From Deltaproteobacteria bacterium (GTDB taxonomy: Bacteria; Desulfobacterota; Syntrophia; Syntrophales; JACQWR01), in NCBI GenBank assembly GCA_026388415.1, contig JAPLJV010000042.1:1-64000 (forward strand): DNA of 64,000 bases, in the 5' to 3' direction. The notes under the pieces are model-generated. The model made no database searches and was not told where the DNA came from. It saw only the letters and a list, made by a program, of their open reading frames with translations. Both the position numbers and the translations under genes were made by a program. This document shows, piece after piece, positions 44,538-53,208 of this stretch (position 1 is the first letter of the stretch; each line of letters begins with the position of its first letter).

Positions 44538-46331
44538 AGCGTATACTTTACTTAATAAAGATTTGTCCTTTAAACTATTTATAACACTCTCCACCCTGTC
44601 AAGGTCGAACATAAAGTCCCCATGCGGGTATGGTTCCCTATCAGTAAGGGGAGCGTTCCATTTTTCTTTTGGAATTTCTTTCAGCTCATCACTATCCAGA
44701 AAATCAATCGGGCGAACATATTGGACAAAGCATTTACCACCTTGCTCGGGTGAGACGATTGTTTCCACAATCCGCTTCTTTTCTGCGAAGGGGAGGGAGT
44801 GCATAAAATCGCTGAAACCTCCCTTTGTTGAAAATTGGAGCTTCCATTTCCCTTTGGGGTCGGATTTTTTCATTGCTTCACAGAATGCCTTGTAGCGGTC
44901 TTTTTTGTTTGTGCTGTGGTCAAGCTCACGTTTTGCATCCGTCAAGTCCGCCTGAACAGTTCCCCATTCTTTTTGATCTTTTTGCCGTCCCTCTTCGTAA
45001 ATTTTCTTGATACCGCTGTTCTCCGTGGACGCAATCAGGTTGTAACCTTCAAGCAGCCTCTTATTAAGTTGCTTTGATTTTTGCTCTAAAAGGGCCACCT
45101 TCTTTTCCAATTCCTCCGTGTTCAAGTCCTTAAGCCACGCGCTGACAAAGTAGGTAGGACGTGTCAGTAAATCAATAATTTGGTTAAACAATTTGTCGTC
45201 AGTCTGATCGGCATTAACAGCCTCCAGATAACAGCTTTTGCGTCCAGCTATCTCCTTAATATCGGCGCTGACACCATGCCAACAACAGGTATAATACAGT
45301 CGAACTTTTCCCTGTTTCCCGTCATTATCCTTTTCAACCTTCACTCTTTTACGCATCCGGCTCCCGCATTCTCCACAATACAGAAAGCCATCAAATAGGA
45401 AATGATCTTCATATCCTTTGTAAACCCGCTTGGGTTTCAACTTTTGCGCTTGCATCCTGTCCTGTATTTGCTGCCACTTTTCGGGGGTTATCAATGGATC
45501 GAAAGCGAATGTAATCCACTCGCTTTCAGGTTTTGTAGTTTTTCCATCATCAAAATTCTTCTTACCAAGGGCATTCAATTTGTGCCGATAAATTTCCTTG
45601 TTGCAAACCTTCTCACCTTTATAAGCAGGATTTTTGAGCATATCTACGACTGAAATGCCGTTCCATCGTGATGATTGTATTTTCTTCTTCTTTATTGCAG
45701 AGGGTGTCGGGATACCAGCTCGTGTTAATTCGAGTGCAATTTTTTTTGTTGATAGCCGTTGATTGAGGTAAAGATCAACTACTTTGTGATAAATTTGAGC
45801 GTGTTCTTCTTCAATGATAACCTTTCCCGATTCGCTCCTTATGTATCCTAACGGTAGCTCCCCGAAATAAGCATCACCTTTTTCCCATTTTATCTTTCGC
45901 CCTGCCTGTGTCCGCTCGCGAATCATTCCCCGCTCAAGCTCGGCAAAGATAGCGATAAGACTAAACATCGCTTTGCCCATAATACCATCAGTATTGACTA
46001 TTGGGTCTTTGACGCAGATGATTTCAAGGTGGAGTTCTTCGTGCAGCTTGTGCCATAGGTTAAGGGTATCTCTGATGTTTCGGCCTAATCTGTCCAGCTT
46101 CGTAAACATGATTGTATCAAACAATCCCTTTTCGGCATCACTTATCAATGCTTGCAGTTCTGGGCGTTCTAATGAGCCGCCAGAAGCTCCCCCATCGCTA
46201 AAGAATTTCTCTAACTTCAGGCCCTCTTGTTTGCATTTTTCCTCGATAATGTCCCTCTGATCTTCCAAGCTCGTCCCGTCCTTGGCTTGTCCAACAGTCG
46301 AAACCCTTGCGTAACCAGCGACACGTTTCAT
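44502..46331 (-). CDS. large serine recombinase (integrase), frame crosses the att site
   Basis: 609 residues. Catalytic N-terminal resolvase domain (YARVST with Ser11; TKLDRLGRNIRD; ELERGMIRERT), recombinase domain about 165-270, zinc ribbon about 318-370 (YCGECGSRMRKR, YYTCCWHG), coiled coil about 395-450. This is the architecture of phiC31/A118-type integrases, which recombine attP with attB. The start at 46331 has GAGGGGGG before it. The last 11 codons after the core lie in host comEC DNA (DPPAGRGKYAH). In the excised circle the frame would run on to a TAA at 54294-54296 with a different 28-residue tail (KPLNLINISI ... SLASGW). Confidence 0.94.
   Translation of the reverse strand: MKRVAGYARVSTVGQAKDGTSLEDQRDIIEEKCKQEGLKLEKFFSDGGASGGSLERPELQALISDAEKGLFDTIMFTKLDRLGRNIRDTLNLWHKLHEELHLEIICVKDPIVNTDGIMGKAMFSLIAIFAELERGMIRERTQAGRKIKWEKGDAYFGELPLGYIRSESGKVIIEEEHAQIYHKVVDLYLNQRLSTKKIALELTRAGIPTPSAIKKKKIQSSRWNGISVVDMLKNPAYKGEKVCNKEIYRHKLNALGKKNFDDGKTTKPESEWITFAFDPLITPEKWQQIQDRMQAQKLKPKRVYKGYEDHFLFDGFLYCGECGSRMRKRVKVEKDNDGKQGKVRLYYTCCWHGVSADIKEIAGRKSCYLEAVNADQTDDKLFNQIIDLLTRPTYFVSAWLKDLNTEELEKKVALLEQKSKQLNKRLLEGYNLIASTENSGIKKIYEEGRQKDQKEWGTVQADLTDAKRELDHSTNKKDRYKAFCEAMKKSDPKGKWKLQFSTKGGFSDFMHSLPFAEKKRIVETIVSPEQGGKCFVQYVRPIDFLDSDELKEIPKEKWNAPLTDREPYPHGDFMFDLDRVESVINSLKDKSLLSKVYADPPAGRGKYAH
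44538..44559. repeat. element end with att core and arm (recombinase side)
   Basis: Core AGCGT (44538-44542) followed after a five-base spacer by ACTTTACTTAATAAA (44545-44559). The arm is the reverse complement of the arm at the other end with one mismatch in 15. Confidence 0.85.
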
Positions 46332-46353
46332 ATTTCCCCCCTCGGCCACCTAT

Positions 46354-46383
46354 TGATTATAATCATATACCGTATCTTGTCCC
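46354..46383 (-). promoter_or_regulatory. integrase promoter with palindromic operator
   Basis: GGGACA (46378-46383) and TATAAT (46356-46361) with 16-base spacing on the minus strand. The -10 box sits inside the perfect 12-base palindrome TGATTATAATCA (46354-46365), so a repressor bound there would shut the gene off. The start site falls about 18 bases before the ATG. Confidence 0.55.
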
Positions 46384-46455
46384 GTGTCTCTCTCTATTTG
46401 TTACCTTTTGCCTGCCTGTACCCGCCCAGAATAGGACTTCGTTATGGGGGGCGTC

Positions 46456-47112
46456 TCATACCCTAAGCGCTGGTTCAGCCCGCTTAATGGCGTTCTTACC
46501 TAACCAGTTGTGAAGGTTTGCCGGGGTACAGTGATACCGCTCTGCGATAAAGTTCTTCGGGACGTGATTATTGAGCAACGCAATGATCTCGGGCCTGTAG
46601 GCATCTAACTTGCTTTTCCCCGGCCCACGTGGACGGCCTAACAGCTTTCCTTTCGCCCGTGCCGCTTTCAGTCCTTCGATGGTACGGGCAGAGATCAAGT
46701 CTCGTTCGATCTGGGCCGCGATAGAGAAAACCATCGCGAGCACTTCCCCTGCGAATCGGCCATTCAATTCAAATCCATTCTTCACGTCATAAATGGAAAT
46801 TCCCTTTTCCTTCGCGGCAGCAATGCAAGACATAATGTCAACCATACTCCGGCCTATACGGGATAACTCGGGGACAATAATTTTGTCGTCTTTACCAAGC
46901 TGGTCAATGATCGCTGCGATTTTCCTGTCCTTCCATCCTATCTTTCCGCTGGCCTTTTCCTCGATAAACTCAACATGGCCGAAAGCCCTGTCGTTAGCGA
47001 ACTTGAGTATATCGGCCTTGTTTTTTTCGCAGTCCTGCTCTGTCGTGCTTACCCGGAGATAAGCGACATTCCGGGGAATTGTCTTGACCACTTCTTTTAT
47101 AATCTTTGCCAT
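46456..47112 (-). CDS. small serine recombinase (resolvase/invertase type)
   Basis: 218 residues. N-terminal resolvase domain with the nucleophile in YLRVSTTEQD (Ser22), the VPELSRIGRSMVDIM block and IAAQIERDLISARTIEGL, then a C-terminal DNA-binding part (GRPRGPGKSKLDAY, ERYHCTPANLHNWL). Members resolve dimers or invert segments. GGAGGCAGC precedes the ATG. Its presence beside the large integrase is unusual; it may maintain the circular form or flip a segment, but no inverted crossover sites were identified. Confidence 0.9.
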   Translation of the reverse strand: MAKIIKEVVKTIPRNVAYLRVSTTEQDCEKNKADILKFANDRAFGHVEFIEEKASGKIGWKDRKIAAIIDQLGKDDKIIVPELSRIGRSMVDIMSCIAAAKEKGISIYDVKNGFELNGRFAGEVLAMVFSIAAQIERDLISARTIEGLKAARAKGKLLGRPRGPGKSKLDAYRPEIIALLNNHVPKNFIAERYHCTPANLHNWLGKNAIKRAEPALRV

Positions 47113-47124
47113 GTGCTGCCTCCT

Positions 47125-47319
47125 TTATGGTTGCACTGCGATTGTCGCGTAAGGGTCTTGCAGTTCCCTGCGTGCGTATGCTTTGGCCTTTTTCAACGCC
47201 TCGCTGTAATTCGCTTGACTAAACCACTTCGTTTCGCCGTTAATCTGAAACGCCCAGCTCCCGAAGCCCTTTGGTTTCGTGCCGTGACTGAATTCATATT
47301 GAAGGGTAGTGATTATCAT
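47125..47319 (-). CDS. small unknown protein
   Basis: 64 residues (FGSWAFQINGETKWFSQANYSEALKKAKAYAR in pieces), a compact aromatic beta segment followed by a basic helix. GGAGGCC is correctly placed, and the ATG overlaps the stop of the upstream basic-protein gene by four bases. No family recognised. Confidence 0.65.
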   Translation of the reverse strand: MIITTLQYEFSHGTKPKGFGSWAFQINGETKWFSQANYSEALKKAKAYARRELQDPYATIAVQP

Positions 47320-47726
47320 TTTTTGGCCTCCTTCTCGGCAATCTTCTTGTAAATCGCAATCCGTTTGGCCGTAAAGTCGGCATCCTTTCCCTTCGCTGTG
47401 TAAATTTTGGTAAACACCGATTCGATGTTCTTGTCCGTGGCCTTGTTTTCCAGAAGTTCTTTCATAACGTTAAGCGCGGACTTGGCCTTTTCCTTCTTGG
47501 CCTCCACTTCTGGAACTGGAACGGGGACAGTCTTTTTGGCCGCTGTCTTTTTGGGTGTCGCTTTTACCTCTGCCGTCACTTCTGGAACTGCCTTTGTTTC
47601 TTCTACTGTTACCGCCGCTGCTTCTTTCTTCGCCTTCGTAGCCATTTTCACATCCTCCTTTTTGTTGGTTGTCAATTCTGTGACTGTTACCGTTGCCGCT
47701 TCTGCTGCCTTTGCCTTCTTCGCCAT
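47316..47726 (-). CDS. Lys/Ala/Val-rich basic protein
   Basis: 136 residues. The first 85 are low-complexity and rich in K, A, E, V, T and P (repeats such as KATPKKTAAKKT, VPVPVPEVEAKK), like histone H1-type or disordered DNA-binding tails. The last 50 form a folded helical segment (SALNVMKELLENKATDKNIESVF...). It may bind DNA or act as a linker protein. AAAAGGAGGC precedes the ATG. Function unknown. Confidence 0.7.
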   Translation of the reverse strand: MAKKAKAAEAATVTVTELTTNKKEDVKMATKAKKEAAAVTVEETKAVPEVTAEVKATPKKTAAKKTVPVPVPEVEAKKEKAKSALNVMKELLENKATDKNIESVFTKIYTAKGKDADFTAKRIAIYKKIAEKEAKK

Positions 47727-47875
47727 TTTGTGCCTCCTTTTAATGAAATACGTTTTTTCTTAATTTCTATATTACGGTTCCAAAAAGGAGAAGTAAAGCC
47801 TTTTCTTTAATTATTTCAGGTAGTTGACTTAAAGTTTAAATGATCGTTAATATTATATCGTTCAGTGGCCATGTC

Positions 47876-48286
47876 TTACAGTTTTCCAAGTCTTTCCATA
47901 ATTGCCCCGATGGTTTGAGGGGTGTAATAAAGATCGAGCTCGACGCCATTACTGATAAGTTCCTCGATGTTGATATAACCAAGCTCCGCGTTCTCCTTGT
48001 CCCCGTTTAGACAAGCGAACCCGAAAGCCTGTAACTGTTGGCCTTGTAGTGTGTCATCAGGACTCCCTTCGTCCTTTTCAACAATCCACCAATCAGAGCC
48101 GCCATAGAAATAATGAAGCGTTGCAAAGGCAGCCTCGCCCTGTCCATCTGTCTCATAGGTTTTCGGCATGGTGGCGATCTGGTTTTCCAATTTCTCCAGC
48201 ATGGCCCTGTAAAACTCGCCTTCTTCGCCCTTACAGTAAGATAATATCGCTGCCATCTGACTTTTCCCGATAAAGTTCTCAAGCAT
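47876..48286 (-). CDS. DUF2958 protein
   Basis: 136 residues. The YGGSDWWIVEKDEG, QAFGFACLNGDKENAELGYINIEEL and VELDLYYTP text matches DUF2958, a family common on conjugative and phage-like elements with no known function. AAAGGAGAATG precedes the ATG. Confidence 0.85.
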   Translation of the reverse strand: MLENFIGKSQMAAILSYCKGEEGEFYRAMLEKLENQIATMPKTYETDGQGEAAFATLHYFYGGSDWWIVEKDEGSPDDTLQGQQLQAFGFACLNGDKENAELGYINIEELISNGVELDLYYTPQTIGAIMERLGKL

Positions 48287-48300
48287 TGTTCATTCTCCTT

Positions 48301-48405
48301 TTACCAGCCTGCTACGTTATTGAAATATAAAGAGGGGAAAGTATCGCCCCCCATAACGAAAGCCTGTTCTCCGCCGTGTCTGACGGTAATTATGCCGTGC
48401 CTCAT
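48301..48405 (-). CDS. 34-residue protein coupled to the Cys-rich gene
   Basis: MRHGIITVRHGGEQAFVMGG... starts at an ATG that overlaps the upstream stop as ATGA, with AGGAGTTT about ten bases before. Length and context are plausible for a small phage-type protein; nothing recognised. Confidence 0.4.
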   Translation of the reverse strand: MRHGIITVRHGGEQAFVMGGDTFPSLYFNNVAGW

Positions 48406-48644
48406 GTGATAGCAAACTCCTTTTGTAATCTTCCCTTGCTTTTTTGTGGTGCGTATCCTCGGAGGTGACAGGAATAATGTTGGCAATATCCTGTCATCAT
48501 CGCTTTGCTGGACATGCAAGCTAAACAATACTTGGCGATATTTCTTTTTGGCCGGTGATTTTCCAGTAAATGACAGCTTGGATTGCAGGGTTTTGTATCG
48601 CATTGTTTACAGAACTCTTGGATTGCCTCGGTTGGTGTTTTCAT
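48402..48644 (-). CDS. small Cys-rich zinc-ribbon protein
   Basis: 80 residues with AIQEFCKQCDTKPCNPSC and YCLACMSS...GYCQHYSCHLRGY, similar in layout to small phage proteins of the CxxC...CPxxDCPLYPYR kind. Two zinc-binding clusters are likely. AAGGAAGGGG precedes the ATG. Confidence 0.6.
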   Translation of the reverse strand: MKTPTEAIQEFCKQCDTKPCNPSCHLLENHRPKRNIAKYCLACMSSKAMMTGYCQHYSCHLRGYAPQKSKGRLQKEFAIT

Positions 48645-48670
48645 AAATTATTCCCCTTCCTTGTGAAAAG

Positions 48671-48717
48671 AGAAGTGCCGGTGAGCAAATGGCACTTTTA
48701 ACTCTGCCGGCACCTCT
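48671..48717 (-). terminator. hairpin between element genes
   Basis: AGAAGTGCCGG (48671-48681) pairs with CCGGCACCTCT (48707-48717) with one G-T type pair and a 25-base loop. It lies just after the 48763-49647 gene on the minus strand. There is no clear T-run. Confidence 0.35.
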
Positions 48718-48762
48718 CGAAGCCGACCACGGGAAACGTTGGTAAACCGTGGTGACTCAGTG

Positions 48763-49647
48763 TCAATGTTGGATACCACGTGAAATCCTTGTCGCTCTTT
48801 CATTGGATTGAAGGTTGATACCTGCATTTTTTTCCTTCCACTCCTGATCCTGTGATATTTTGGTTTGTTCCTTGTTCCATGAGCGAATGCGATTATCCGC
48901 TAACACTTGCTCATGCTCGCTTTGCGGCGGGAAAACCTGATAAAATTCTGTTGGGCTCAAAGGGTCTTCAATCTTGCCGTTGATCAACATTTTTGCGCTT
49001 GTGGCCGATATCTCTGCCGCTCTCGCCCGTACCGCTTTATAAATCAGCTTCTGGTCAGCTTCTTTCGCGATCAGCGAGGGGTCTTGAGTAAAAGCATATT
49101 CCCGCCGTAGCTCTGTCAGGTGTTCGCTGTTAAGGAGAGCATCGGGACTGCTTACCAATGCTTTGATAAAGTCCAGATTACCTTTGACCATATCACCGCG
49201 TTTCTTTGGTTCGGTATTACGGATGATTTGCCGTATTTCCTGATTGCGTAACTCTGCCAGCATGGCCTTTGTCGGGTCAGAAAATGTCTCTGGTTGAGAG
49301 ACACGCAAAATTTCATTTTGAACAGCGGCAACCTCTGATTTGTATCGCTCGATATGTTTCCGCAGGAAGGACATGAGCGACCTTTTGGCGTCCAAAATAA
49401 GCTCCTTCCTTTTGGCCTCGACCACTTCCGCTTTATAGTCGCTCGTAGCTGCATTCAGTTCTTGCGCTCGCGTAACGGCTGTTGAAAAATGGTGCAGGCC
49501 AAACCTTGCCTCATCATGGAGATCGGCAAGGTGCGGACTTATCCACGGTTGATCATCTTGGATGTTCAACAATCCGTGGATTCCAAACTCGTCTTGTATC
49601 GGGTGAGCTTTCTCTTGCTTTCGCCCTGTTGGTCTTTGGTATGGCAT
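48763..49647 (-). CDS. unknown helical element protein
   Basis: 294 residues, mostly helical with coiled-coil stretches (VVEAKRKELILDAKRSLMSF, RYKSEVAAVQNEILRV). GGAGGGAATATTACC precedes the ATG. It has the look of a phage scaffold or terminase-accessory type protein, but I do not recognise a family. Confidence 0.6.
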   Translation of the reverse strand: MPYQRPTGRKQEKAHPIQDEFGIHGLLNIQDDQPWISPHLADLHDEARFGLHHFSTAVTRAQELNAATSDYKAEVVEAKRKELILDAKRSLMSFLRKHIERYKSEVAAVQNEILRVSQPETFSDPTKAMLAELRNQEIRQIIRNTEPKKRGDMVKGNLDFIKALVSSPDALLNSEHLTELRREYAFTQDPSLIAKEADQKLIYKAVRARAAEISATSAKMLINGKIEDPLSPTEFYQVFPPQSEHEQVLADNRIRSWNKEQTKISQDQEWKEKNAGINLQSNERATRISRGIQH

Positions 49648-49847
49648 GGTAATATTCCCTCCTTCATTTCTGTTTCTGCTGGTTCGTTATCAATACATGG
49701 GGCGGCTTGCTCCTGTTCATCGGCGGGGTAAGCTCCGGTAGCAATGTCAATCTGCCGGATAGCCTCGTTAATCTTTTCGATTGACACAACTGGCCTTAGT
49801 AACAGACTTTCCAGTGCAGCAACCCGTTCCCTGATTCCTGGCATCAT
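49566..49847 (-). CDS. small unknown element protein
   Basis: 93 residues (GIRERVAALESLLLRPVVSIEKINEAIRQIDIATGAY in pieces), a helical N-terminus and a polar tail. GGAGGT lies right before the double ATG. Its 3' end overlaps the next gene by 82 bases, more than usual, so its end may be less certain than its start. Confidence 0.5.
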   Translation of the reverse strand: MMPGIRERVAALESLLLRPVVSIEKINEAIRQIDIATGAYPADEQEQAAPCIDNEPAETEMKEGILPCHTKDQQGESKRKLTRYKTSLESTDC

Positions 49848-49929
49848 TTACCTCCTGTAGCTCTTTAATCCGTTCATAAAGTTGCAATGTAAACTTTTCC
49901 AATAATGCTATTCGCTCAATTGGTCTCAT
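49768..49929 (-). CDS. 53-residue coiled-coil frame
   Basis: MRPIERIALLEKFTLQLYER... starts at 49929 with GGAGG eight bases upstream, one base after the previous gene's stop. It overlaps the 49566-49847 gene by 80 bases in another frame, and its last third (QGTGCCTGK) is less convincing. Both share a helical (I/V)xLLEx pattern. Confidence 0.4.
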   Translation of the reverse strand: MRPIERIALLEKFTLQLYERIKELQEVNDARNQGTGCCTGKSVTKASCVNRKD

Positions 49930-49930
49930 T

Positions 49931-50221
49931 TTATCTGCCTCCATAATAGGTAAGATTTTCCAGTTTCTTTAGTCTGTCCTCAATGCTGCACTGTTCAAAA
50001 CAGTTCAACATTATTTGACTGCCGTAAATCATCGCCCTGCCTATCTGTACGTCAATCTCCTGCCGCCTTATCTGGTTCAGGGTAATGCTTAACAGTCGCC
50101 GGACGTCCTCTGCTGTTTTAAGCGTGATCTTATACCGCTTCTTGTCGGGGGGCCTTTCCTCGTCCCTCTTGTCTGTCGTGGCTTTCAGCGTTCCACGAAC
50201 TATTTTAATCGCTCTATTCAT
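49931..50221 (-). CDS. phage-type unknown protein
   Basis: 96 residues (YKITLKTAEDVRRLLSITLNQIRRQ, IGRAMIYGSQIMLNCFEQCSIEDRLKKLE). The pattern KITLxTxExVRRxLxxxxN...A..YxxxxLL...ExxDIExRLxxLE recurs in small phage proteins near terminase genes. Function unknown. Confidence 0.6.
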   Translation of the reverse strand: MNRAIKIVRGTLKATTDKRDEERPPDKKRYKITLKTAEDVRRLLSITLNQIRRQEIDVQIGRAMIYGSQIMLNCFEQCSIEDRLKKLENLTYYGGR

Positions 50222-50255
50222 GCCACCATTTCCTTTATTTCCCGGTGGTTTTCCC

Positions 50256-51371
50256 TCAATCGTTCAGCCTTCTTTTCAATACTTCCAGCGGTATCGGGCG
50301 GCCTTTGTTGTTGATCAAATCTGCCATGTCAAGTTTCTCTCGTTTCCATAAGTCAAATCTACCCGTCCCGAGGATTTCCTCCTGTGTCGTGGCGGGTTGA
50401 TCTTTTAGCCACGCATCATAAGCCTGTGCTGGAACAGGGCCGTTCATGCTTGCCCTCTCTCCTGCTGGGATGTTGTCCAAAGATTTGATTTGTTTTGATG
50501 TAAGGGGGGATTTTGGGCCAGCTAATTCCGCCCATGATTTTGTTACGGGGACAAGACAACACCTGCATCCCCAATGTGCCGGTATTGCCGGGTATGCTTT
50601 ATTATGACCTACTGGCTTCATGTCCATGTCAAACCGTTTTCCATCCAGAGCAGCACATTCAAGCGTGGTTCGCTTGTCTAAAGTAGCTATCCATTCAAAT
50701 CCATCAAGAACATCGGCATTGGCCTTGAAGGTTTCCATTCTGGTTGCATTGGCCACCGACATAACGCTGGTTCTTACCAATGCTGTTGCTTGCCGCTTTG
50801 TCAAACTCATTACGCCCGGGCTGGTTGCTGTTCCTCTTATCCGTCCGATCAATTGACCGACTGTTTCACCTTGCAACATCCCGATCTGGATTTTCATTGT
50901 TCCTTCCGCCATTGATGCGGATAGCCGGTTCTGTAAGTCTGTTGACTGTTTAAGCCACCAATCGCCGATAATTTTCCCGTCAATCATTGTATTCTCGGCA
51001 ATCCCTTTGACAACATCGGGGGTTAGGGTCACTTTGAATAAATCAACTCCAACGGCCTTATTGAATGACTTGACGATAGAGTCGGCCTGTGTCGTGGCCG
51101 TTTCCGTCAATCTATTATTAATGTCGTTGGTTATCTTCTGAAAAATTCTATCCAAGATTTTCTTGATTTCCTCATTTAACTGTACCAGTCTGTTTTTCTT
51201 CCAAGCGGTCATTGTCGGGCCTGACGGGTCAATTTGTGCGAGCTTCCCGGCTATCTCGTCCTCTGCTGCCTTCAACAAACCTTGAACCTTGATGTTTAGA
51301 TGGTGGGAATATTGGTCAAGGGCTGTCTGTGACTTGACCGCTGAATTCATTAGCTTCTTAGGTATTGACAT
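50256..51371 (-). CDS. phage head morphogenesis protein (MuF/SPP1 gp7 type)
   Basis: 371 residues. The C-terminal half carries the Mu-F domain: LVRTSVMSVANATRMETF, FEWIATLDKRTTLECAALDG and HWGCRCCLVPV with its Cys/His cluster. In phages this minor head protein sits by the portal. No portal, protease or capsid gene is present here, so it may act in hijacking a helper phage, or as a carrier of an effector. GAGGTGACAA precedes the ATG; it overlaps the previous gene by 14 bases. Confidence 0.85.
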   Translation of the reverse strand: MSIPKKLMNSAVKSQTALDQYSHHLNIKVQGLLKAAEDEIAGKLAQIDPSGPTMTAWKKNRLVQLNEEIKKILDRIFQKITNDINNRLTETATTQADSIVKSFNKAVGVDLFKVTLTPDVVKGIAENTMIDGKIIGDWWLKQSTDLQNRLSASMAEGTMKIQIGMLQGETVGQLIGRIRGTATSPGVMSLTKRQATALVRTSVMSVANATRMETFKANADVLDGFEWIATLDKRTTLECAALDGKRFDMDMKPVGHNKAYPAIPAHWGCRCCLVPVTKSWAELAGPKSPLTSKQIKSLDNIPAGERASMNGPVPAQAYDAWLKDQPATTQEEILGTGRFDLWKREKLDMADLINNKGRPIPLEVLKRRLND

Positions 51372-51588
51372 TTGTCACCTCTGTTCTTTCCTTAGCGGCT
51401 TTCCAGACGTGGTAAACGAGCATGATCGTCCACTTTAGAGCGCGTCGCGGCCACCTTCCTTGTGCATTCAAGTCCTCCGCTATGCGCTTAAAGGTTTTTT
51501 TCTTTGTGGTACGATAGAAAACGATTTCCTCGATAATGTCTTTTTCCACTGGACTTATTTCTCCAAAATGTCTTGGCCGTCCTCCCAT
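51358..51588 (-). CDS. small HTH protein
   Basis: 76 residues from the ATG at 51588 (TTGGAGGTCATT before it). FKRIAEDLNAQGRWPRRALKWTIMLVYHVW resembles the small winged segment found in the recombinase domain of large serine integrases (RxIAxxLNxxGxxxRxxxxWxxxxVxxxL). Possibly a recombination-directionality or regulatory protein; that is a guess. Confidence 0.5.
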   Translation of the reverse strand: MGGRPRHFGEISPVEKDIIEEIVFYRTTKKKTFKRIAEDLNAQGRWPRRALKWTIMLVYHVWKAAKERTEVTNVNT

Positions 51589-51824
51589 AATGACCTCCAA
51601 CTATGCAAAATTATTTATAATCTCCCTTTAGGAAGTTATAACAGGGATTTTTCAAATTAAAAGATAAATCTTAGGGGGAAAGCGAAATATTTTTTAGGTG
51701 GTCAGATTAGACAGGGTGCGGGATAGTATTAACGAACTTTTTCGCAGTCAATCGTCAAGATGAACACCCCTGTCTTTCGTCGGGAGGAATTTATCAGATA
51801 TATCTATGAAAAAGAGGTTTTCAT

Positions 51825-52829
51825 CTAATCTCTACTTTCTGGTGGGTGTATCACTCCTGTAAATTTTACACTTCTGGAAATTTTACATTTCTTCTTCTTC
51901 TTCTTCTCTAATTCGGCATTAAACTCGGCCTGTTTCCTTTTTTGAATTCGACCATCCGATTCAACCACTCCACATTTTTTCAATAATCTGGTATGGACAT
52001 CAGACAGTATTTGCTGAGATTCCTTTTGTGCCGCGTCCAGTACATCAATTGCGGATTGTAATGCCGTGAACAGTTTAGAATTTACATCAAACGCTTCCGG
52101 TTCATGAGATTTAATCTGCTTTTCAAAAGGTACAATATCCCGGCCTGTACTATGTCCTTCTATCTTATCTTTTAAAGCCTCCAAAGTCCTCAAGGCGTTT
52201 TCGACCATATCAAGCGTGTAGGTTGACTGTTTTATAGCTAAGCGTCCACTGTTCAACGCCTCTATGTCATCTTCTATGGCCTCAAATCCCCCTTCTTTAT
52301 ATTTCCGAGTGATTTCAGTGAGTTTTCCGTTGGTCATTTCATTCAATTGTTCGGCGTCAAATAAATACTCTCTCAACTCATCAGGAAAGCTGGGGGCTGA
52401 TATTTGATAGAGGATAGAAGGTTTGACATTCATAGCGATTTCGCGTACTCCCAAACAATGTTTGTAAACATTCATAAAATTGTTTGCAGTTTCATAACTG
52501 AAATCAAGATTATTGGTAATCCAGTCCTGAAATCCCTTTCCTTCTTGCTGGCAGATTTTCTTTGCGTGGATTAACAGTTCGCCAATTTTGAATATTTCGC
52601 TCTTGGTAATCTTAACCCGAATCTTTATCTCTTTTAGGAGTATCTCAAGCTGTGTTTCGGGACTTAATGTTGATATACCAAACATCCGCTGCCGTTCAAA
52701 AGAAACTGCTACATCGTAAAGGGGTTGATATGGTAGCAATGTCTTCGGGTCTATATCTTCTTGCTCAAAATAATAACCATCTTTACCATTACGCAATTTC
52801 TTTCTGAATTCATTTGTGCTGCTCATCAT
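51825..52829 (-). CDS. DUF3102 protein
   Basis: 334 residues. The N-terminal third has EIFKIGELLIHAKKICQQEG...FQDWITNNLDFSYETANNFMNVY, the DUF3102 core with a helix-turn-helix-like segment, seen on mobile elements. The rest is helical and ends in a basic run (KKKKKKCKISR). It may be a partition or regulatory protein. A promoter lies just upstream. Confidence 0.75.
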   Translation of the reverse strand: MMSSTNEFRKKLRNGKDGYYFEQEDIDPKTLLPYQPLYDVAVSFERQRMFGISTLSPETQLEILLKEIKIRVKITKSEIFKIGELLIHAKKICQQEGKGFQDWITNNLDFSYETANNFMNVYKHCLGVREIAMNVKPSILYQISAPSFPDELREYLFDAEQLNEMTNGKLTEITRKYKEGGFEAIEDDIEALNSGRLAIKQSTYTLDMVENALRTLEALKDKIEGHSTGRDIVPFEKQIKSHEPEAFDVNSKLFTALQSAIDVLDAAQKESQQILSDVHTRLLKKCGVVESDGRIQKRKQAEFNAELEKKKKKKCKISRSVKFTGVIHPPESRD

Positions 52830-52865
52830 CTTTCCCCCGCCCTGTAAGTCATGTTTGTCAATACC

Positions 52866-52895
52866 ATTATACTGTATGTTTCAAAATCTTGACCA
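52866..52895 (-). promoter_or_regulatory. promoter of the DUF3102 gene
   Basis: A perfect TATAAT (52866-52871) with TGGTCA (52890-52895) 18 bases upstream on the minus strand. ATAC...GTAT (52861-52877) brackets the -10 box and could be an operator. Confidence 0.5.
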
Positions 52896-53126
52896 CATTT
52901 CTGCAATATTTTTTCATGTTTCGATAAGCTGGTGATTTTTATCTATAATCAACCAGCCATGACAGCGTTTATTTTGGTAGGGGCGACTTGTTGACACTCG
53001 TTTCAAATAATCACCCCTTCGCGGCAGGTGACTGGCGGCGGCATAAGATATTACCAGCGGGGGGCGGGGTAATGGTAATCATCTGTAAGGGAAAAGTGAT
53101 TATCAAAGGAGATCAAAAGTGGAGGG

Positions 53127-53208
53127 GGTATCGCGAAGCGATACCATCTTAATTTCTGATACTGACATCAATGAAGGGCGATAGCCCTGATAGGTCAGTT
53201 CTGAAATT
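53127..53208. other. strongly structured non-coding segment in the element
   Basis: A perfect stem GGTATCGC-GAA-GCGATACC (53127-53145) is followed by a long stem 53151-53166 with 53194-53208 that encloses AGGGC-GATA-GCCCT (53175-53188). No frame is open here. It could be a small RNA, a single-strand origin or a recombination site. Confidence 0.45.
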
